Part shown: positions 1 to 11,427 of the stretch, piece by piece
How positions within the stretch are numbered: position 1 is the stretch's first letter
Layout: each line of letters starts with the position of its first letter
From: Flabesymbios commensalis
Taxonomy: Eukaryota; Annelida; Polychaeta; Terebellida; Flabelligeridae
Direction of reading: 5' to 3'
NCBI GenBank assembly: GCA_964017125.1
Contig: OZ024904.1
Coordinates: 2,601,718-2,665,717 of the forward strand
DNA: 64,000 nt
The notes under the pieces: generated by a model
What the model was told of the DNA's origin: nothing
What the model saw: the letters and a program-made list of their open reading frames with translations, nothing else
The model's database searches: none
Position numbers and translations under genes: made by a program

Positions 1-1075
1 TACTGGCAGAGACAGCGGTGGAATTCTGTGCAGAATTCTATTTATGGAGTTCCATAAGCAACGAGGATTTTCTGAAATATGTCGATTTAGCTTTTGTCAT
101 CATTATATTACACAGGTTGCAGTGCCGTTTGTAACGAGAACGATCAAGATGTGTGCGTTCGAGAACATGGCAAAGGTTTAGGCCTTTATTATTTGCGGAG
201 TTATCCATGGAGACTTTGTACTTACAGGAGCAGGCTTGTACAAATTAAAGCTAAGGACAGAATCATACTGTTAACACAGTGCTGAGCGATCTATCTCTGG
301 TTTCTTTATTAGATCCGAATTGAAAATATCTCATTGAAACGATTCATAGTCAATGTTGTTTATTTTTCAAAACGATACATCACCTTTGTTCCATTTTGTC
401 TTACAACCGTCAATTTCTGTTATGACCTCATGGTGGTCCGAAATACCCGCTGCCGAAAAACTTATTGGTAGAATTGGAGATGCGTTTGGTGATTAAAATA
501 TCTAGCCAATGACCATGAACATGAGTTGGAAAATACAAATGCTGCTTGAGATCGAAACATGTGAAGACTTCAGTGAATATTGGTTTTCTTGTCTAGATGT
601 AAGTTGGAAAAAACCAATATACAAATCGTCATGTAGTAGAATTATGTTCTCTAGTAAATCTTGAAAATCATAAAAAATAGACATGTACCGGTTTGAAGCC
701 TACACAGGCAGACAACAAAACCATGGAACGAATTGCTTCTGATACATTCAGAAATAGCTTCGAGCGTTTTTAATTGTGGTAGGGGATGAATATCTGCTTG
801 GAATTGGTCAGAAGCTAGAATGCCTACATCTCCTACTGCCCGCTTATCTGCACAAAGTTTGTTACAAAACGGATAGTGAAGAGGTGAGATATGAATGAGC
901 TAACGTTGATTGCGTTTTATCGTCCCTCCCGTTTTGCAAAACAGCACAGTACTGGAAATGAGACGGAAATCATCTCAAAAGCGAAGACGTAACATGCCTT
1001 TTCTTATAGCTTTTCAAAAAATTGTAAGCGCAGCATGGGTACCAACTATCAAAGGTCTTACAAAGAAACTTCGTC
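1..1075 (-). mobile_element. L2-like LINE fragment, 5' part
   Basis: Read on the minus strand, this holds degenerate pieces of an apurinic-type endonuclease, including FYDFQDLLENIILLHDDLY at 502-684 and a region matching the better copy at 41574-41780. It is the duplicate of the LINE at 39290-41945, and the reverse-transcriptase half would lie left of the window. Several frame breaks and stops are present. Confidence 0.6.
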
Positions 1076-1761
1076 ACAATGAAAAGGTATATTTTCTGTC
1101 TATTTCTGTATGGCTGATGGATATGCGTTATTTTTCCAAATGCTGTTTTAATATTGGCCAACCGTCTTCGACGCTGGCCCAACATTGAAACAGCATTGGG
1201 TAATGAATGTTCGACAAAACTTTTCTATTTTTTCCAAATCCCCCATTCCATTTGATTCTAAAACGCAAAGGGGGTAGTGGACTTTCTAGGCATTTGACTT
1301 GTTCAAACCTTAAACCTTTCAAACCTTAAACCTTTATACGTCATAATCTGACATCTCTAGACATCAGATTCTGAAATCTAAAAACTGTGCCCGCACTAAG
1401 AGAATTAAACTATTTATAATGTTAGTGGGCTCAAACTAAGCCATGTATGATGATTTCAAATTGAAAAAAGTCCTTTCCATGGTTTATACAAAATCTTAAT
1501 GGTTAAGCTGACCATCAACCCTGTAACAGACCCTGTACCAAAAACATCCAGCCACCACTTTCACAAGCATTGACTGGATGGGCGCTTTATGCTCTATACA
1601 GATAATGGCCGTGGGAGTTTTAAGAACGACGTACGTTCCCAAAACGACCACTTTAGACCAACATTGATTTCTGATCTTATATTACTACAGAAAAATAGTA
1701 TAAACATGAAAGCATCACTGATAATGTATAGTGGCGCGTTCAGGTTGATTGGAGAAATAAA

Positions 1762-2007
1762 AACCCTTACAGCGTGGGGACTGACTTTAGTCGTCAGAAT
1801 CTGACGTCTGTAGACATCAGATTCTGACGACTAATGTCCATCCCCGCGCTGTAAGATGAAACATATTTGTAATGGCCGTAAACCCATAACACAGGTATTC
1901 AAAAGAACCAGAAAGAGCTAATTAAGACATTTATGATGATTTCAAATTGAAAAAACCCTTTGGTCTCCATGTAATTTATAAAAAATATTCAGCGCTTCAA
2001 GGGTTAA
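1762..2007. mobile_element. TTAA hairpin MITE, family I
   Basis: It is in the opposite orientation to 6962-7209, palindrome first (TTTAGTCGTCAGAATCTGAC), then the conserved half ending CAGCGCTTCAAGGGTTAA. The left TTAA is decayed to AAAA. Confidence 0.7.
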
Positions 2008-2488
2008 GGATGTGCGTTCTAGGTAAATTCACCTGTTCACTTGAACTGTTCACTTGACCGCTTGATATAAAAAATCTATCCAGTCACCAGATGAATATTA
2101 GATCTAAAAGTAGTAGATATACTCTATTGGATCAATCTCATGTCCCAATGTGCTATGCTCTAGTAGCAGAGTGCAAACTGTTCACTCGGCCGCTTGATAA
2201 TATCTTCAGTCACCAGTTGAATATTAGATTTAAATGTAGCCTATTAGTTGTTGATCTATCTCATGTCGAAGTGTGCTTGGCTAGGAACAAACACCAGGCG
2301 AATAATAAAAGTAAACAGTTCTGGGTACTGAATGAAGCTTTCTAGACCCACAATGATGCATTTTGAGCACAGAATGAGGCTTTCTAGGCACAAAATGAAG
2401 TCTAAGTTCTATGTTCACCACCGCCGCCGCATAGGAGGCCTGATAAGGCAGCAGTTGACCTCGACACGATTCTGCTTCTACCTGTGAA

Positions 2489-2796
2489 ATGAAATGAATC
2501 GGGCTTTAGCCCACCTTTGTGCACATATAGGCTAAACTGGGCCAGGAAAACTTCCCTAGGATGGTGAGATGATTGAGATGACACTGTCCTCCAGACACAG
2601 GATTCAAAATTTGAACCCTGGCGGTCTGAGGCCGAGCACGCTACCTCTCGGTCACGGAGGCTCCCCACAATACTGACTTTCACACGTGGATGGGAAGAAA
2701 CATTTTCTTTTCTTTCAAACCGGGGAGACCGGGAACAGAAACCCGAAATCTGGCGTGAAAGGCAGCGGTGCTAACCACTACCCTAGGGCCCCCGCC
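2489..2796 (-). mobile_element. Dimeric tRNA-like SINE, full length
   Basis: Read on the minus strand, it has a first tRNA-like unit (TAGTGGTTAGCACCGCTGCC, then GGTTTCGGGTTC... variant), a linker, a second tRNA-like unit (GTGACCGAGAGGTAGCGTGC, then TTTGAATCCTG), a short body and a (TTTCA)n tail. It is flanked by perfect 15-base repeats CTTCTACCTGTGAAA (2475-2489 and 2797-2811). It is present at the same site in both duplicated blocks, so it predates the duplication. Confidence 0.8.
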
Positions 2797-3342
2797 CTTC
2801 TACCTGTGAAAGCCACGTAACGAGAGGGAAATTGAATTAATGACACTTATTTTGGACCTCAGCTAGCCCCCCCCCCCCCTCATATTCACCACTGTCTCCA
2901 CGCGCTCAGGTCTGTTCCCGGCACAGTTGACTAATCAGAAGACCCAGATTGTTAGATTAATGTCGATCCAACATCGACGACGTCGGCCCAACATCAAGCT
3001 AGCCCCACAGATTGACAGCGTACAAAATCGTGGGACATTTATTTGGACTGTCATATCTGAATATATCGGTCAATAATCAGGGCGAAAATAGTTTTTTTAG
3101 AATTAGTAACATTTCAGTTCCATGTCCGCATGCTCAGCTCAGAGGTCGCACAGTCATTAAAAAGTTATGGACATTGTTCTAACCATTGGGTCGGGAGAGC
3201 GATTGTTCTAACCATTGGGTCGGGATCGCTCTCAGTCACCGCCATGTTAGATTTTTTGGGTAAAGAAGATACATCAATCCACGGCGTCGGAGAGGACGAC
3301 ACGGCTAACATCAAGCCACCATCAGTTTAATGCTACATGCTG

Positions 3343-3567
3343 AACCCTTACAGCGCGGAATTATTTGTGTTTAAACCATGGAGACTAAAGGGTTTTTTCA
3401 ATTTGAAATCATCATAAATGTCTTAGTTAGCTCTTTCTGATTCATTTGAATACCTATGTCATAGGTCTACGGCCATTACAAATATTATGAGTCTACGGCC
3501 ATTAGAAATATTTTAACCCTTTCAGTGTGGGGACGTATAGAGTCGGTCCCCGCACTGAAAGGGTTGA
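3343..3567. mobile_element. TTAA hairpin MITE, family I
   Basis: The conserved half comes first (ACCATGGAGACTAAAGGG). The palindrome is largely lost and reduced to GTATAGAGTCGGTCCCCG. It ends CTGAAAGGGTTGA. Confidence 0.6.
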
Positions 3568-3825
3568 GCGAGGCGATTCACTTCAGCAACCAGACCATAT
3601 ATCATTTGTCTTTAGTTATCATGTGGTGCACAACCCTGGACATTCACAAGGTATTGGTATATATGCACACAGATATCTGCGCAATGGTCGTATATCGGTA
3701 TCAGCCCATGTATCACTCTGTGCTGTGGTTTTCAAATTGAAAAACCACACTTTGGTCTCCATGGAATATATAAAAAATATTCAGCGCTTTAAAGGTTAAG
3801 GGTGTGCGTTCTAGGTGAATTCACC

Positions 3826-3990
3826 TAACCCTTAAAGCGCTGAGCGCGACTGTAGTCGTTTTTAATCTGTTTAATTAACAGGGTAAATCACAGTTATTGG
3901 AAATGAGTGTGTAAAAATCAAGATTTGCAAATGTTTGGTCTCAAATATTTGCTCAATGTATCGTGCTTGGTGGGTAGAAGTGTGGATCTT
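3826..3990. mobile_element. Family II MITE, outer part only
   Basis: AACCCTTAAAGCGCTGAGCG leads into the family II outer sequence (CACAGTTATTGGAAATGAG, GCAAATGTTTGGTCTCAAAT). The hairpin is missing. The duplicate lies at 45105-45240. Confidence 0.5.
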
Positions 3991-4181
3991 CACATTAGAA
4001 CACTGAGAAAACGCTGTAAATTATTCAGCACAATGTTTTATTTTAATTTCTTATAGAAAAATATGTCTAGAATTTAATCCATAACGTTACTGAAGGCAAA
4101 TCGTGAAAAAAGCTCAATCTGGTGGTAGAGGTGCTCCACCCATCACCATAACGAAATGACGACTGCTGATTGGATATTCAG

Positions 4182-4424
4182 CCCTTACAATGCTGAAATA
4201 CTTTATACAAACCTTGAAGACCAAAGGGTTTTTTTCAATTTGAAATCATCATAAATGTCTCAGTAAGATCTTACTGCTTCATGTGAATACCTTTGTTATG
4301 GGTCTACGACCATTATAGATATTTTAATTCTGTCGGTGCGGGGATGGACTTTAGACGTCAGAATCCGACGTCTACAGACGTCAGATTCTGACGTGTAAAT
4401 TCCATCCCCGTGCTGTAAGGGTTG
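4182..4424. mobile_element. TTAA hairpin MITE, family I
   Basis: It is nearly full length, ending GTGCTGTAAGGGTTGA. The palindrome is well kept, CAGAATCCGACGTCTACAGA and on. Confidence 0.68.
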
Positions 4425-4539
4425 ATGGACCTACCCATTACGGCAAAGATCGCATGCCGAAATAAATCAAACAAAGTGCCCAAAAATAACACTCAGGTAT
4501 ACACTGAAAGCTAGATAATTTCTGATGATACCGGGTGTT

Positions 4540-5345
4540 AGGGACATGCCTGGGGGGTCATCACCAGGGGTGGTGTAGAGTTTGAAAGTGGTGCAATTTT
4601 TTGTAATTCAAGATGGCGTCCAAGATGGCCGCCGGCATATAGTCATACTTAAGAAATAGTGTAAATTGGGCAAATTTAGCTCAATTTGCTGTTGTAATAC
4701 ACCATTTCAGCTAGTTTAGAGTTACTGAATGCAGCTAGGCCACTCTCAGACAATTCTGATCATTATTTTTAACCCTTTCTGCCCCAAATGTTCTGTATCA
4801 TACACCTTAGTGATGTCAATTAGGACAAGATTGTTATCTATAATAATTATTCCATATTAATGGTGAAGGATTGGTATCAATACAGTGACTATGGTAATGA
4901 CAATTAATTAATCTAATTAATTATAAAATAAGATGTCGTCCAAGATGGCTGCCGACGTATAGTCAGACCTAGGAATTTGCGTAAACATGCAGAGCAATTC
5001 TAAATGAATTTTCTTCTGTTATACACAATTTCAACTAGTTTAGTAGTCAATAAATTGTTCTGTATCACCCCATAAAATGTCATTTAAGGCAATCGAATTT
5101 ATCATTATATTTATTTTAAACATTTAACCCTTTCAGGTCCGGGGAGCTTTTGTACTGAACACTTCTAGAATGTCGATAGGGACAAAATGATCATTTATAA
5201 CAAATTATTCACTATTAAAGGATTTGTATCAGTACAAAAACTCAGGCAATATCACACTTATTGGTTTCAGTTATTTAAAATGGCGTCCAAGATGGCGGCC
5301 ATCAGGACTTAGTACGATAAGTACCCACAACTCTATTTGATTCAC
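4540..5345. repeat. Three diverged units with AAGATGGCGGCC ends
   Basis: Units of about 330 bases end GGCGTCCAAGATGGCCGCC (about 4613), GTCGTCCAAGATGGCTGCC (about 4935) and GGCGTCCAAGATGGCGGCC (about 5281). The second and third begin TTAACCCTTTC, like the hairpin elements. The duplicate is at 46000-46770. No coding was seen. Confidence 0.5.
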
Positions 5346-5399
5346 AACTGTCTAATTAACAAATAACTTTGACTTAAGGTAATTAGAGTAAAACCATCA

Positions 5400-6960
5400 T
5401 ATCTACTTATTTGACATAATGAAATAAAATTGAAACGGAAATTACGGGAAGTTTAAATATTGACAGTGAAGGAAGTAAAAGTTTGAATCTAATTAAAACG
5501 ACTTATTTGTATACATATCCACATACCACTTTTAACATTAAATTGATCTTAAGTGTTATCAGGTTATGTGATACGCACATAATAACATGTGCTTTTAAAA
5601 AGCTTCATGGCAGTGTTAATTGAATGCAATCCATATATAGTTGTTATAGTACACATGGGTCCTGGAAATTATGGATTATTCCCACTTCACTTTTTACCCA
5701 TTTTTTGGCTTCGATCACTATTCACTTTTTATAAGGGAAAAATCATATCAATATAGATAAAAAAATAGATATAATTTTTTAGGTTCGTTTTTTCCACTAT
5801 TTATAAACTGTAATCCTTGATGTTCGGATCCTAAGAACAGGCGATTCGCCGCTCGTTTGATTCGTTTTTTAACCTATATGCACCCTCAGTTGTAAAACTG
5901 CACAAAACAGCCAGGCCAAAATAGCAATGTGGGATGAGAAACTTCTAGTTTTTACATTTTATTTTTCCTCTCAAGATCCCCTCTCGTCCTCACCATGTAA
6001 CTTCTCCATCAAAACGTGACTGAAGTAACGTTATTTTCTTCACCCTTTCACCTGTTTCGACCACGTGTAGGTCTGACCTTGTGGTTAACAATGTCAAGGA
6101 CATAATATCTGCTAGGTCTCTATTTGTCAGATAGAAATTAGGTCAAAACTCTTAAATATTCATAAAAAACGCATTCTGCAGTGTAATCGACCACGCACTA
6201 CGTTCGCGGGAGGCGGGGGTATGGGGCAGTGGGCGTGATATTGTGAATCAGGTGATAATTAAACTGAGGCGGTAGTGCCCCAGCAATGATACCTTGGAGA
6301 TAGGTTAGTGTAATGCTGGCCATCGTCTAAGTACACGAAATAGTTAGACTTATTCTGACCATTTGCAGCCAATAAAATACTTCAAAATAGAACAGCCATT
6401 CGAACCAGTCAGAAAGTTTGATATTATATTTAAAATCTGTTTAAACATAACTCCAAATAAAACATTATACGTCATCGCTGGGAAATATTAACTTCATTGT
6501 TATAAATATAATAATAGATGACAATGTAAATCACAATGCAGATATAGGTGTAGGCTACTACTAGTAGTGTAGTAGATGTGGTTAATGCACAGAATTGCAT
6601 CGCTCAGCTATACATGACCTTAGTCCTAGGATGCAATATTAGTAATAATAAATTATTATTGATGTAATTTCTGATTAAATATCATATATTGGCCTGTAGT
6701 AAGTGTAGTTCATAACACAATATTGCTGGCTCAGACGTGATCTTGTTTGTCGTATGCTGCTTGTATGTTTTTGGCATCATTCTAATCTTTGCTCTTAGAT
6801 GAAGTCTTCTTGAATGAATATAACAAAATGAATATAACGGTGCCTTATCATCTGCTGCAATATTTCGTCACAGCGACAATGTTGCGATGTCAAATCAGAC
6901 ATTTCAACATCTCTTCTCATGTCATCTTCGTGAAGTTCATCTAGAAAGAGTCATGGAAAT
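5400..6960. other. No gene seen
   Basis: This is an AT-rich unique-looking stretch inside the duplicated block, matching 46870-48420. I see no exon-like reading or repeat except short low-complexity runs. Confidence 0.5.
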
Positions 6961-6961
6961 A

Positions 6962-7209
6962 TTAACCCTTACAATGCTGAATTATTTTCGCATAAACCAT
7001 GGAGACCAAAGGGCTTTTTTCATTTGAAATCATCATAAAGGTCCGAGTCAGCTCTTTCCGCTTCATTTGAATATTTATGTTATGGGTATACGACCTTTAT
7101 AAATATTTTAATTCTTTCAAAGCAGAGATCGTCTTCAGACGTCAGAATCTGACGTCTACAGACGTCAGATTTCGACATCTAAATACGATCCCCATTCTGA
7201 AAGGGTTAA
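6962..7209. mobile_element. TTAA hairpin MITE, family I, intact ends
   Basis: This element of 248 bases has TTAA at both ends, termini TTAACCCTTAC / GAAAGGGTTAA, one half conserved (AAACCATGGAGACCAAAGGG, TTTGAAATCATCATAAA) and one half a long palindrome built from GACGTCAGAATCTGACGTC. TTAA targets with CCCT ends are the hallmark of piggyBac-type elements. No transposase is coded, so it is non-autonomous. Confidence 0.8.
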
Positions 7210-7902
7210 ATAAAACAAACATTATTTTCCTTCATAATACACATGATACAGCTATGATAACAGAAAAAACACGTCATCTTTGCGTTGAATCAAAATTGTC
7301 ACATAGTATCGCATGATTTTCAACAACAAACATAAAAAAATACCCATTAATTGATGGCAGGACCCCTCAACCGTAGGCTCTGTCTATTAATATCAAGAAA
7401 TAATGATACAAAATGACCCCCACTACCACCATGTCAATTTTTTTTTAAATGGCTGCTGCAGATATTTTGTTTTTAATGGATTCATCCCAAAAGTTACACA
7501 GATCATCAAAAATACATATAGAACAACCATACGAAATTTGAATGCAATCCAACCAACGGTTCATAAGTTATGGTACCGACAAGCTTTTAATGCGACCATC
7601 TTGAAAAATGGCCGCTTATGGCTTGGGGCCAAAAAAAAATATGGGATGAATTGCCCAGGCACATAGGTCATGTCTGTAAAAAATAAACAAAATTCTTCAG
7701 TAACTTTTTAGTAAGAGCTGAATTTCTGAACGCCCGCCCGACCGACCGCCCGCCTCTGGTGATCACTATGCCCCAAAACCTTAATGGCTGAGGTAAAACT
7801 GCATAAAACTCTGAAAATGATAGAGCCACAGAAAAGAGGGAATATCTTACAGGTATATTGCCATGGAACCAAAATTATATGAGCCCCTCGTACCTAAGGC
7901 GT

Positions 7903-8165
7903 ATAACACACCAGCATATTTTCGCTTCGCGTTGGTATCAAACACACTAATTGATCATTATCAAAACATACCAGCGCGACGACGTACGCGAGCGCGATAG
8001 GCAACACGATAATTTTAAAAACTGTTAAATTTTCGTCGCGTCGGTTTTCGCGCCTCACATGTCGTGTTGGTCGTCGCATTGGTGTGTGGACAGTCAGGCG
8101 ATTTTCGCGTCTGTCGTCGCGTCACCCGTCGCGTTCCTAATCGCGCCCGCGTTCGCGTGTTTTGC
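7903..8165. mobile_element. CGCG-rich palindromic element
   Basis: AACACACCAGC and, in inverse, CATTGGTGTGTGGACAGTC with many GTCGCG/CGCGAC words give a loose long hairpin. The same family occurs at 21127-21715. The left half of this element marks the end of the duplicated block (8014). Confidence 0.45.
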
Positions 8166-8329
8166 GCTTATCATGGTAATCAACTCCCTTGAAAAATCTG
8201 TATTTGATTCTATCTGTGAGTCAGATCGCTGGCTGATGTAAAAAATCAGAACACTCTTTTTGATTCACAACTGTCCAATTCACAAATAACTTTGACTTAA
8301 GGCAATTAGAGTAAAACCATCACGTCAAT

Positions 8330-8960
8330 AAAGTTAGTTACTTATTCCTTATTCCTTATTACTTATTCGAACGAATAAGGAATAAGTAACCGTTACTTAT
8401 TCCTTATTCGAACGAATAAGGAATAAGTAACAGCTACTTATTCCTTATTGGACCGAAAAAGGCATAAGTATCATAAACGTATTCTTTAATGCAAAGAAAA
8501 CGGAATAACTATCTGGTAACGTATTGCTTATTCGAATTTGGATCAGTAACACTAAAACAAAACAAAAATAAAAGAAGCAAACGTATGCTCACGCTCCACA
8601 AAATATGCTGATATACTACTAGTTCTCTGTGTAAAAAATAGTTTAAACACATCTATTTTGGTATTTTTAAGTGTTTTTTTACCGCATATAGTACCAGCTA
8701 CTTATTCAGACGCGAATAAGGAGTAAGTAACAGTTACTTATTACTTATGCCTTATTCAAAACCGAATAAGTAACAGGACTTGTACTACTCTTTATGCGAT
8801 TCGATTGGTGATTTACTCTTTTATCTCATAAAATTACAAGTATATGAACGTATTTTACCAACTTTTAGGGTATTCTAGATGTGTTTTCGTATTTTAAAGT
8901 TGTTTTCGCCGAATAAGTACCAGTTACTTATTCAAACGCGAATAGGGAATAAGTAATAAG
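8330..8960. repeat. Palindrome cluster, TTACTTATTCC type
   Basis: At 8393-8430 two perfect 18-base arms (TTACTTATTCCTTATTCG and its complement) are separated by AA. Further decayed copies are at 8341-8392, 8440-8470, 8695-8775 and 8915-8955, the last with an interrupted centre. No coding was seen. It fills the stretch where copy 1 lacks the receptor tail exons. Confidence 0.7.
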
Positions 8961-9326
8961 AAATCCTTGTTGAGACATGCCCACCGTCTTCGACGCTGGC
9001 CCAACATTTAACCAGCATTGGGTGAACGTCTCGTGTATGCTGGGAAGAGGGTGTTGCACAGTAGGCCTATCTTTGTACCAGATGTATATTTGGACTTGAA
9101 ATAATAATGTTAATACTGGCCGGAATTTGTATGTGATGTCATTTATTAATCCTGCACCCAGCCTAGAAAGAGTGTACATTTCCAATTTTTATTTTTTTGC
9201 GAATATCTTGTGGACTAAAATATTTGATGACAATCCACACTACATGTTATTGTAACATATACTGATATACTTCAGTTATTTTTATAAACTGAAATCATTT
9301 CACCCCGACTTTAAACAAGTTCTTAC

Positions 9327-9441
9327 CTTTTGAATATAATGACGAACACAACAACACATATCATGATAATGCTGACAATGACTCCCCCCACGGCTCCTCC
9401 AATCACAGCCCCTGAAGATGTCCCGGTAGAGGCCGCCATAA
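9327..9441 (-). pseudogene. Copy 1 transmembrane exon, intact but orphaned
   Basis: This 115-base exon has phase 1 in, phase 2 out, and differs from 57446-57560 by only a few bases. The helix (GAVIGGAVGGVIVSIIMICV) and the donor GTAAGAAC are whole. Nothing resembling the arginine-rich tail exon lies downstream in copy 1, where the sequence runs into the palindrome cluster at 8.33-8.96 kb and then the other duplicated block. It is therefore intact by itself but part of a decayed gene. Confidence 0.75.
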
Positions 9442-9891
9442 CTGTAACGTTGTAAACACTTTGAGGAATAAATTCACTTAATTGTTTCATTCAAAACTTT
9501 AAAATTGTTAGCTGAATGTATATATAGACAAGCCTTTTTATCGATTTAGTCATCGATAGTACATTATGGAATAGCGTTATGAAAAGGGATGAAATTGCTA
9601 ACGCAATGTGTAGTTTACCTTTAAGTAAATAAAGACACAACGTTCTTTCTACTTTTGTGATCTACATTATATTATAGAATCATGTAGTGTTTAACGACCA
9701 AGAACACATGTGTATTTTATATTCTTAATCTTCGTGGAGCAGCCCAGATATAAAACTCTACCCTCTAAACAGTTTACTTTAGTATTTCAGACAATCCAAA
9801 TCCTACCCGGATTAACTGATTTCCAGCCATCTGTTATTGCTACTTAATAGGCCTACTGGGTTTTATACATAGAGCATTATGACATACTGAC

Positions 9892-10425
9892 CCGTACATG
9901 CTCCGTCTGTTCTTTCAGAGCCTTCTTCACATGAGCAAATGAATCCAAATGAAGCCACTGGAGCAGATACAGTGATAGTCACCAGCGTCAATAACACAAA
10001 CCATGTGTGGCTCATCACACGTGTGATCATCGTCAGAGACACACTTAATATAATCCACGCAGTGCTTGCCGTCAGGTCCAAGTCTGTAATTATTGTTACA
10101 AGAACACAGAAAGAGCCGATGGTGTTCAGACAAACCTGTTCACAGTCATGACCGCTGTTGGTACACTCATCAATGTCCTCGCATTCAACCTGATTGATTT
10201 CTTTGTACCCTGGTCTACACCAACATTGATAAGATCCTCCAGTATCTCTACATTCCTGATCACATACATCACTCTCATCCTCACACTCATCAATGTTCTG
10301 ACAGTTGTGAGTGTCTCCATCTTCCAGTTTATAACCCACAGGACACTCACATTGGTAAATGCCATCAGACAGTGGATTAGGCCTACAGGGGTGAGAACAT
10401 GGAGCGTTGATACAGGAATCCTCAA
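9892..10425 (-). pseudogene. Copy 1 EGF-array exon, internally frameshifted
   Basis: This exon of 534 bases (178 codons by length) has both splice borders kept. The first two and a half EGF domains are normal (VEDSCINAPCSHPC onward). Relative to the five-EGF exon, one A is missing (CACAGAAAG against CACAAGAAAG), and about 77 bases are deleted between the fourth and fifth EGF. Together these make 78, so the exon stays open from end to end and returns to frame at GFICSCEEG. The stretch between is out of frame and hydrophobic (WIILSVSLTMITRV and VLLTLVTITVSAPV). See the findings. Confidence 0.75.
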
Positions 10426-10706
10426 CTGAAACACAAGACAGACGTCTCATCACATGGGTAAAGCACTGGCATAATTTAGCCAAGAGTATGTTCACTTGAT
10501 TCTATTACATCATGAATTACATCATGAATAACCATGATAACATACATCTTATCTGTTAAAAGTAATTGTGTTGCATCGTCTGAATCAACCTGTTTCCTTA
10601 AAATACCAGAATGAATAAGTTTAAAGCGTAGATAATAACTTTTCGGTTCAAGATAACCATTTTAAATTAATTTTAAATTGGGTTGAGTTGTTTTGTTTCC
10701 ACTCAC

Positions 10707-10804
10707 GACATTTTTTTCCATCATGTTCAGGGATATATCTTCTCTGCAGACACAATCAAACGACTCCTCATCTCCTGCAGAGCATTCATGGTCACATCCA
10801 CAAT
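10707..10804 (-). pseudogene. Copy 1 single-EGF exon, one base short
   Basis: The exon is 98 bases against 99 in the intact copy. One G is missing after TGCAGAGAA, so the EGF reads correctly to FDCVCRE and then changes frame to DISLNMMEK. Splice sites (TTTGACAG, GTGAGT) are unchanged. The last two residues of the EGF signature, including the sixth cysteine, are lost. Confidence 0.75.
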
Positions 10805-10865
10805 CTGTCAAAGACAACATGATTATTTACCCTTTAAGCAATAAGAACGATCTATAATCCCTTTA

Positions 10866-11075
10866 ATCCGTACAGTGCGGGGATCGACTTTAGTCGTCAG
10901 AATCTGACGTCTGCAGACGTCAGATTCTGACGACTAAAGTCAATCCCCGCACTGTAAAAATCAACATATTTGTAATGGCCGTAGACTTATAACATAGACC
11001 TATTCAAATGAATCAGATAGAGCTAACTAAGACATTTATGATGATTTCAAATTCAAAAAAACCCTTTGATTGCGA
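10866..11075. mobile_element. TTAA hairpin MITE, family I, in receptor intron
   Basis: The palindrome has long perfect arms around GACGTCTGCAGACGTC. The far end merges into a family II element (11085-11282). Equivalent insertions are at 59622-59820 and 61457-61660, so it predates the receptor duplications. Confidence 0.68.
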
Positions 11076-11084
11076 TGTTTTTTA

Positions 11085-11282
11085 CAAATTAATTTGAAAT
11101 GTTTTTAAAATGGTTGAACCCGTTTTATTAGTCGATCAAATCTCTGTTATTGGGAATTAAATGTGCGTTTAAACAATAATTGCAAATGTTTGGTTTCAAA
11201 TTGAACAAATATGAGTAATTATCACTCACTTGAAGTTGTTGGTCGTGGTCGCGAGACACAACTTCAAGTTGGTGAGAAATTA
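11085..11282. mobile_element. TTAA hairpin MITE, family II
   Basis: This family has a different core: ACTCACTTGAAGTTGT, a CG-rich loop (GGTCGTGGTCGCGAG), then ACAACTTCAAGTTGGTGAGA. The outer part reads TGTTATTGGGAATTAAATGT and AATGTTTGGTTTCAAA. It shares the TTAACCCT end with family I. Confidence 0.65.
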
Positions 11283-11427
11283 ACCCTTACAGTGCAGGGA
11301 TCGACTTTAGACGTCAGAATCATTCTATAGACGTCAGATAAACGTCATATTCTGACGTAGATGCCGCACTGAAAGAGTAAAATATTTATGGCCGTATCGA
11401 CCCATAACATATAGGTATTGAAATACT
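11280..11427. mobile_element. TTAA hairpin MITE, family I, shortened
   Basis: It starts TTAACCCTTACAGTGCAGGG. The palindrome is irregular (ATTCTATAGACGTCAGATAA). The conserved half breaks off after CATATAGGTATTGAAAT. Copy C has the same shortened form at 61864-62010. Confidence 0.6.

Larger units (their letters stand above)
1..8014. repeat. Duplicated block, copy 1 (left part)
   Basis: Positions 1-8014 match 41147-49425 in the same order and orientation, differing by scattered substitutions, small gaps and a few inserted elements. The left end is cut by the window, so the duplication may reach further left. The match stops near GGCAACACGATAATT (8014). Copy 1 lacks two SINEs that copy 2 has at the matches of 3490 and 3975. 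It keeps about 265 bases (about 806-1074) that copy 2 has lost. Confidence 0.9.

Noticed and set aside
2873-2880. C-runs and G-runs (2870, 11490, 24030, 34180 and others) as regulatory G4 sites
   Set aside because: They are single homopolymer runs at unrelated places without the spaced four-run pattern.
8059-8241. Plus-strand ORF rich in Val, Ala and Ser
   Set aside because: It is a translation of the CGCG-rich palindromic element.
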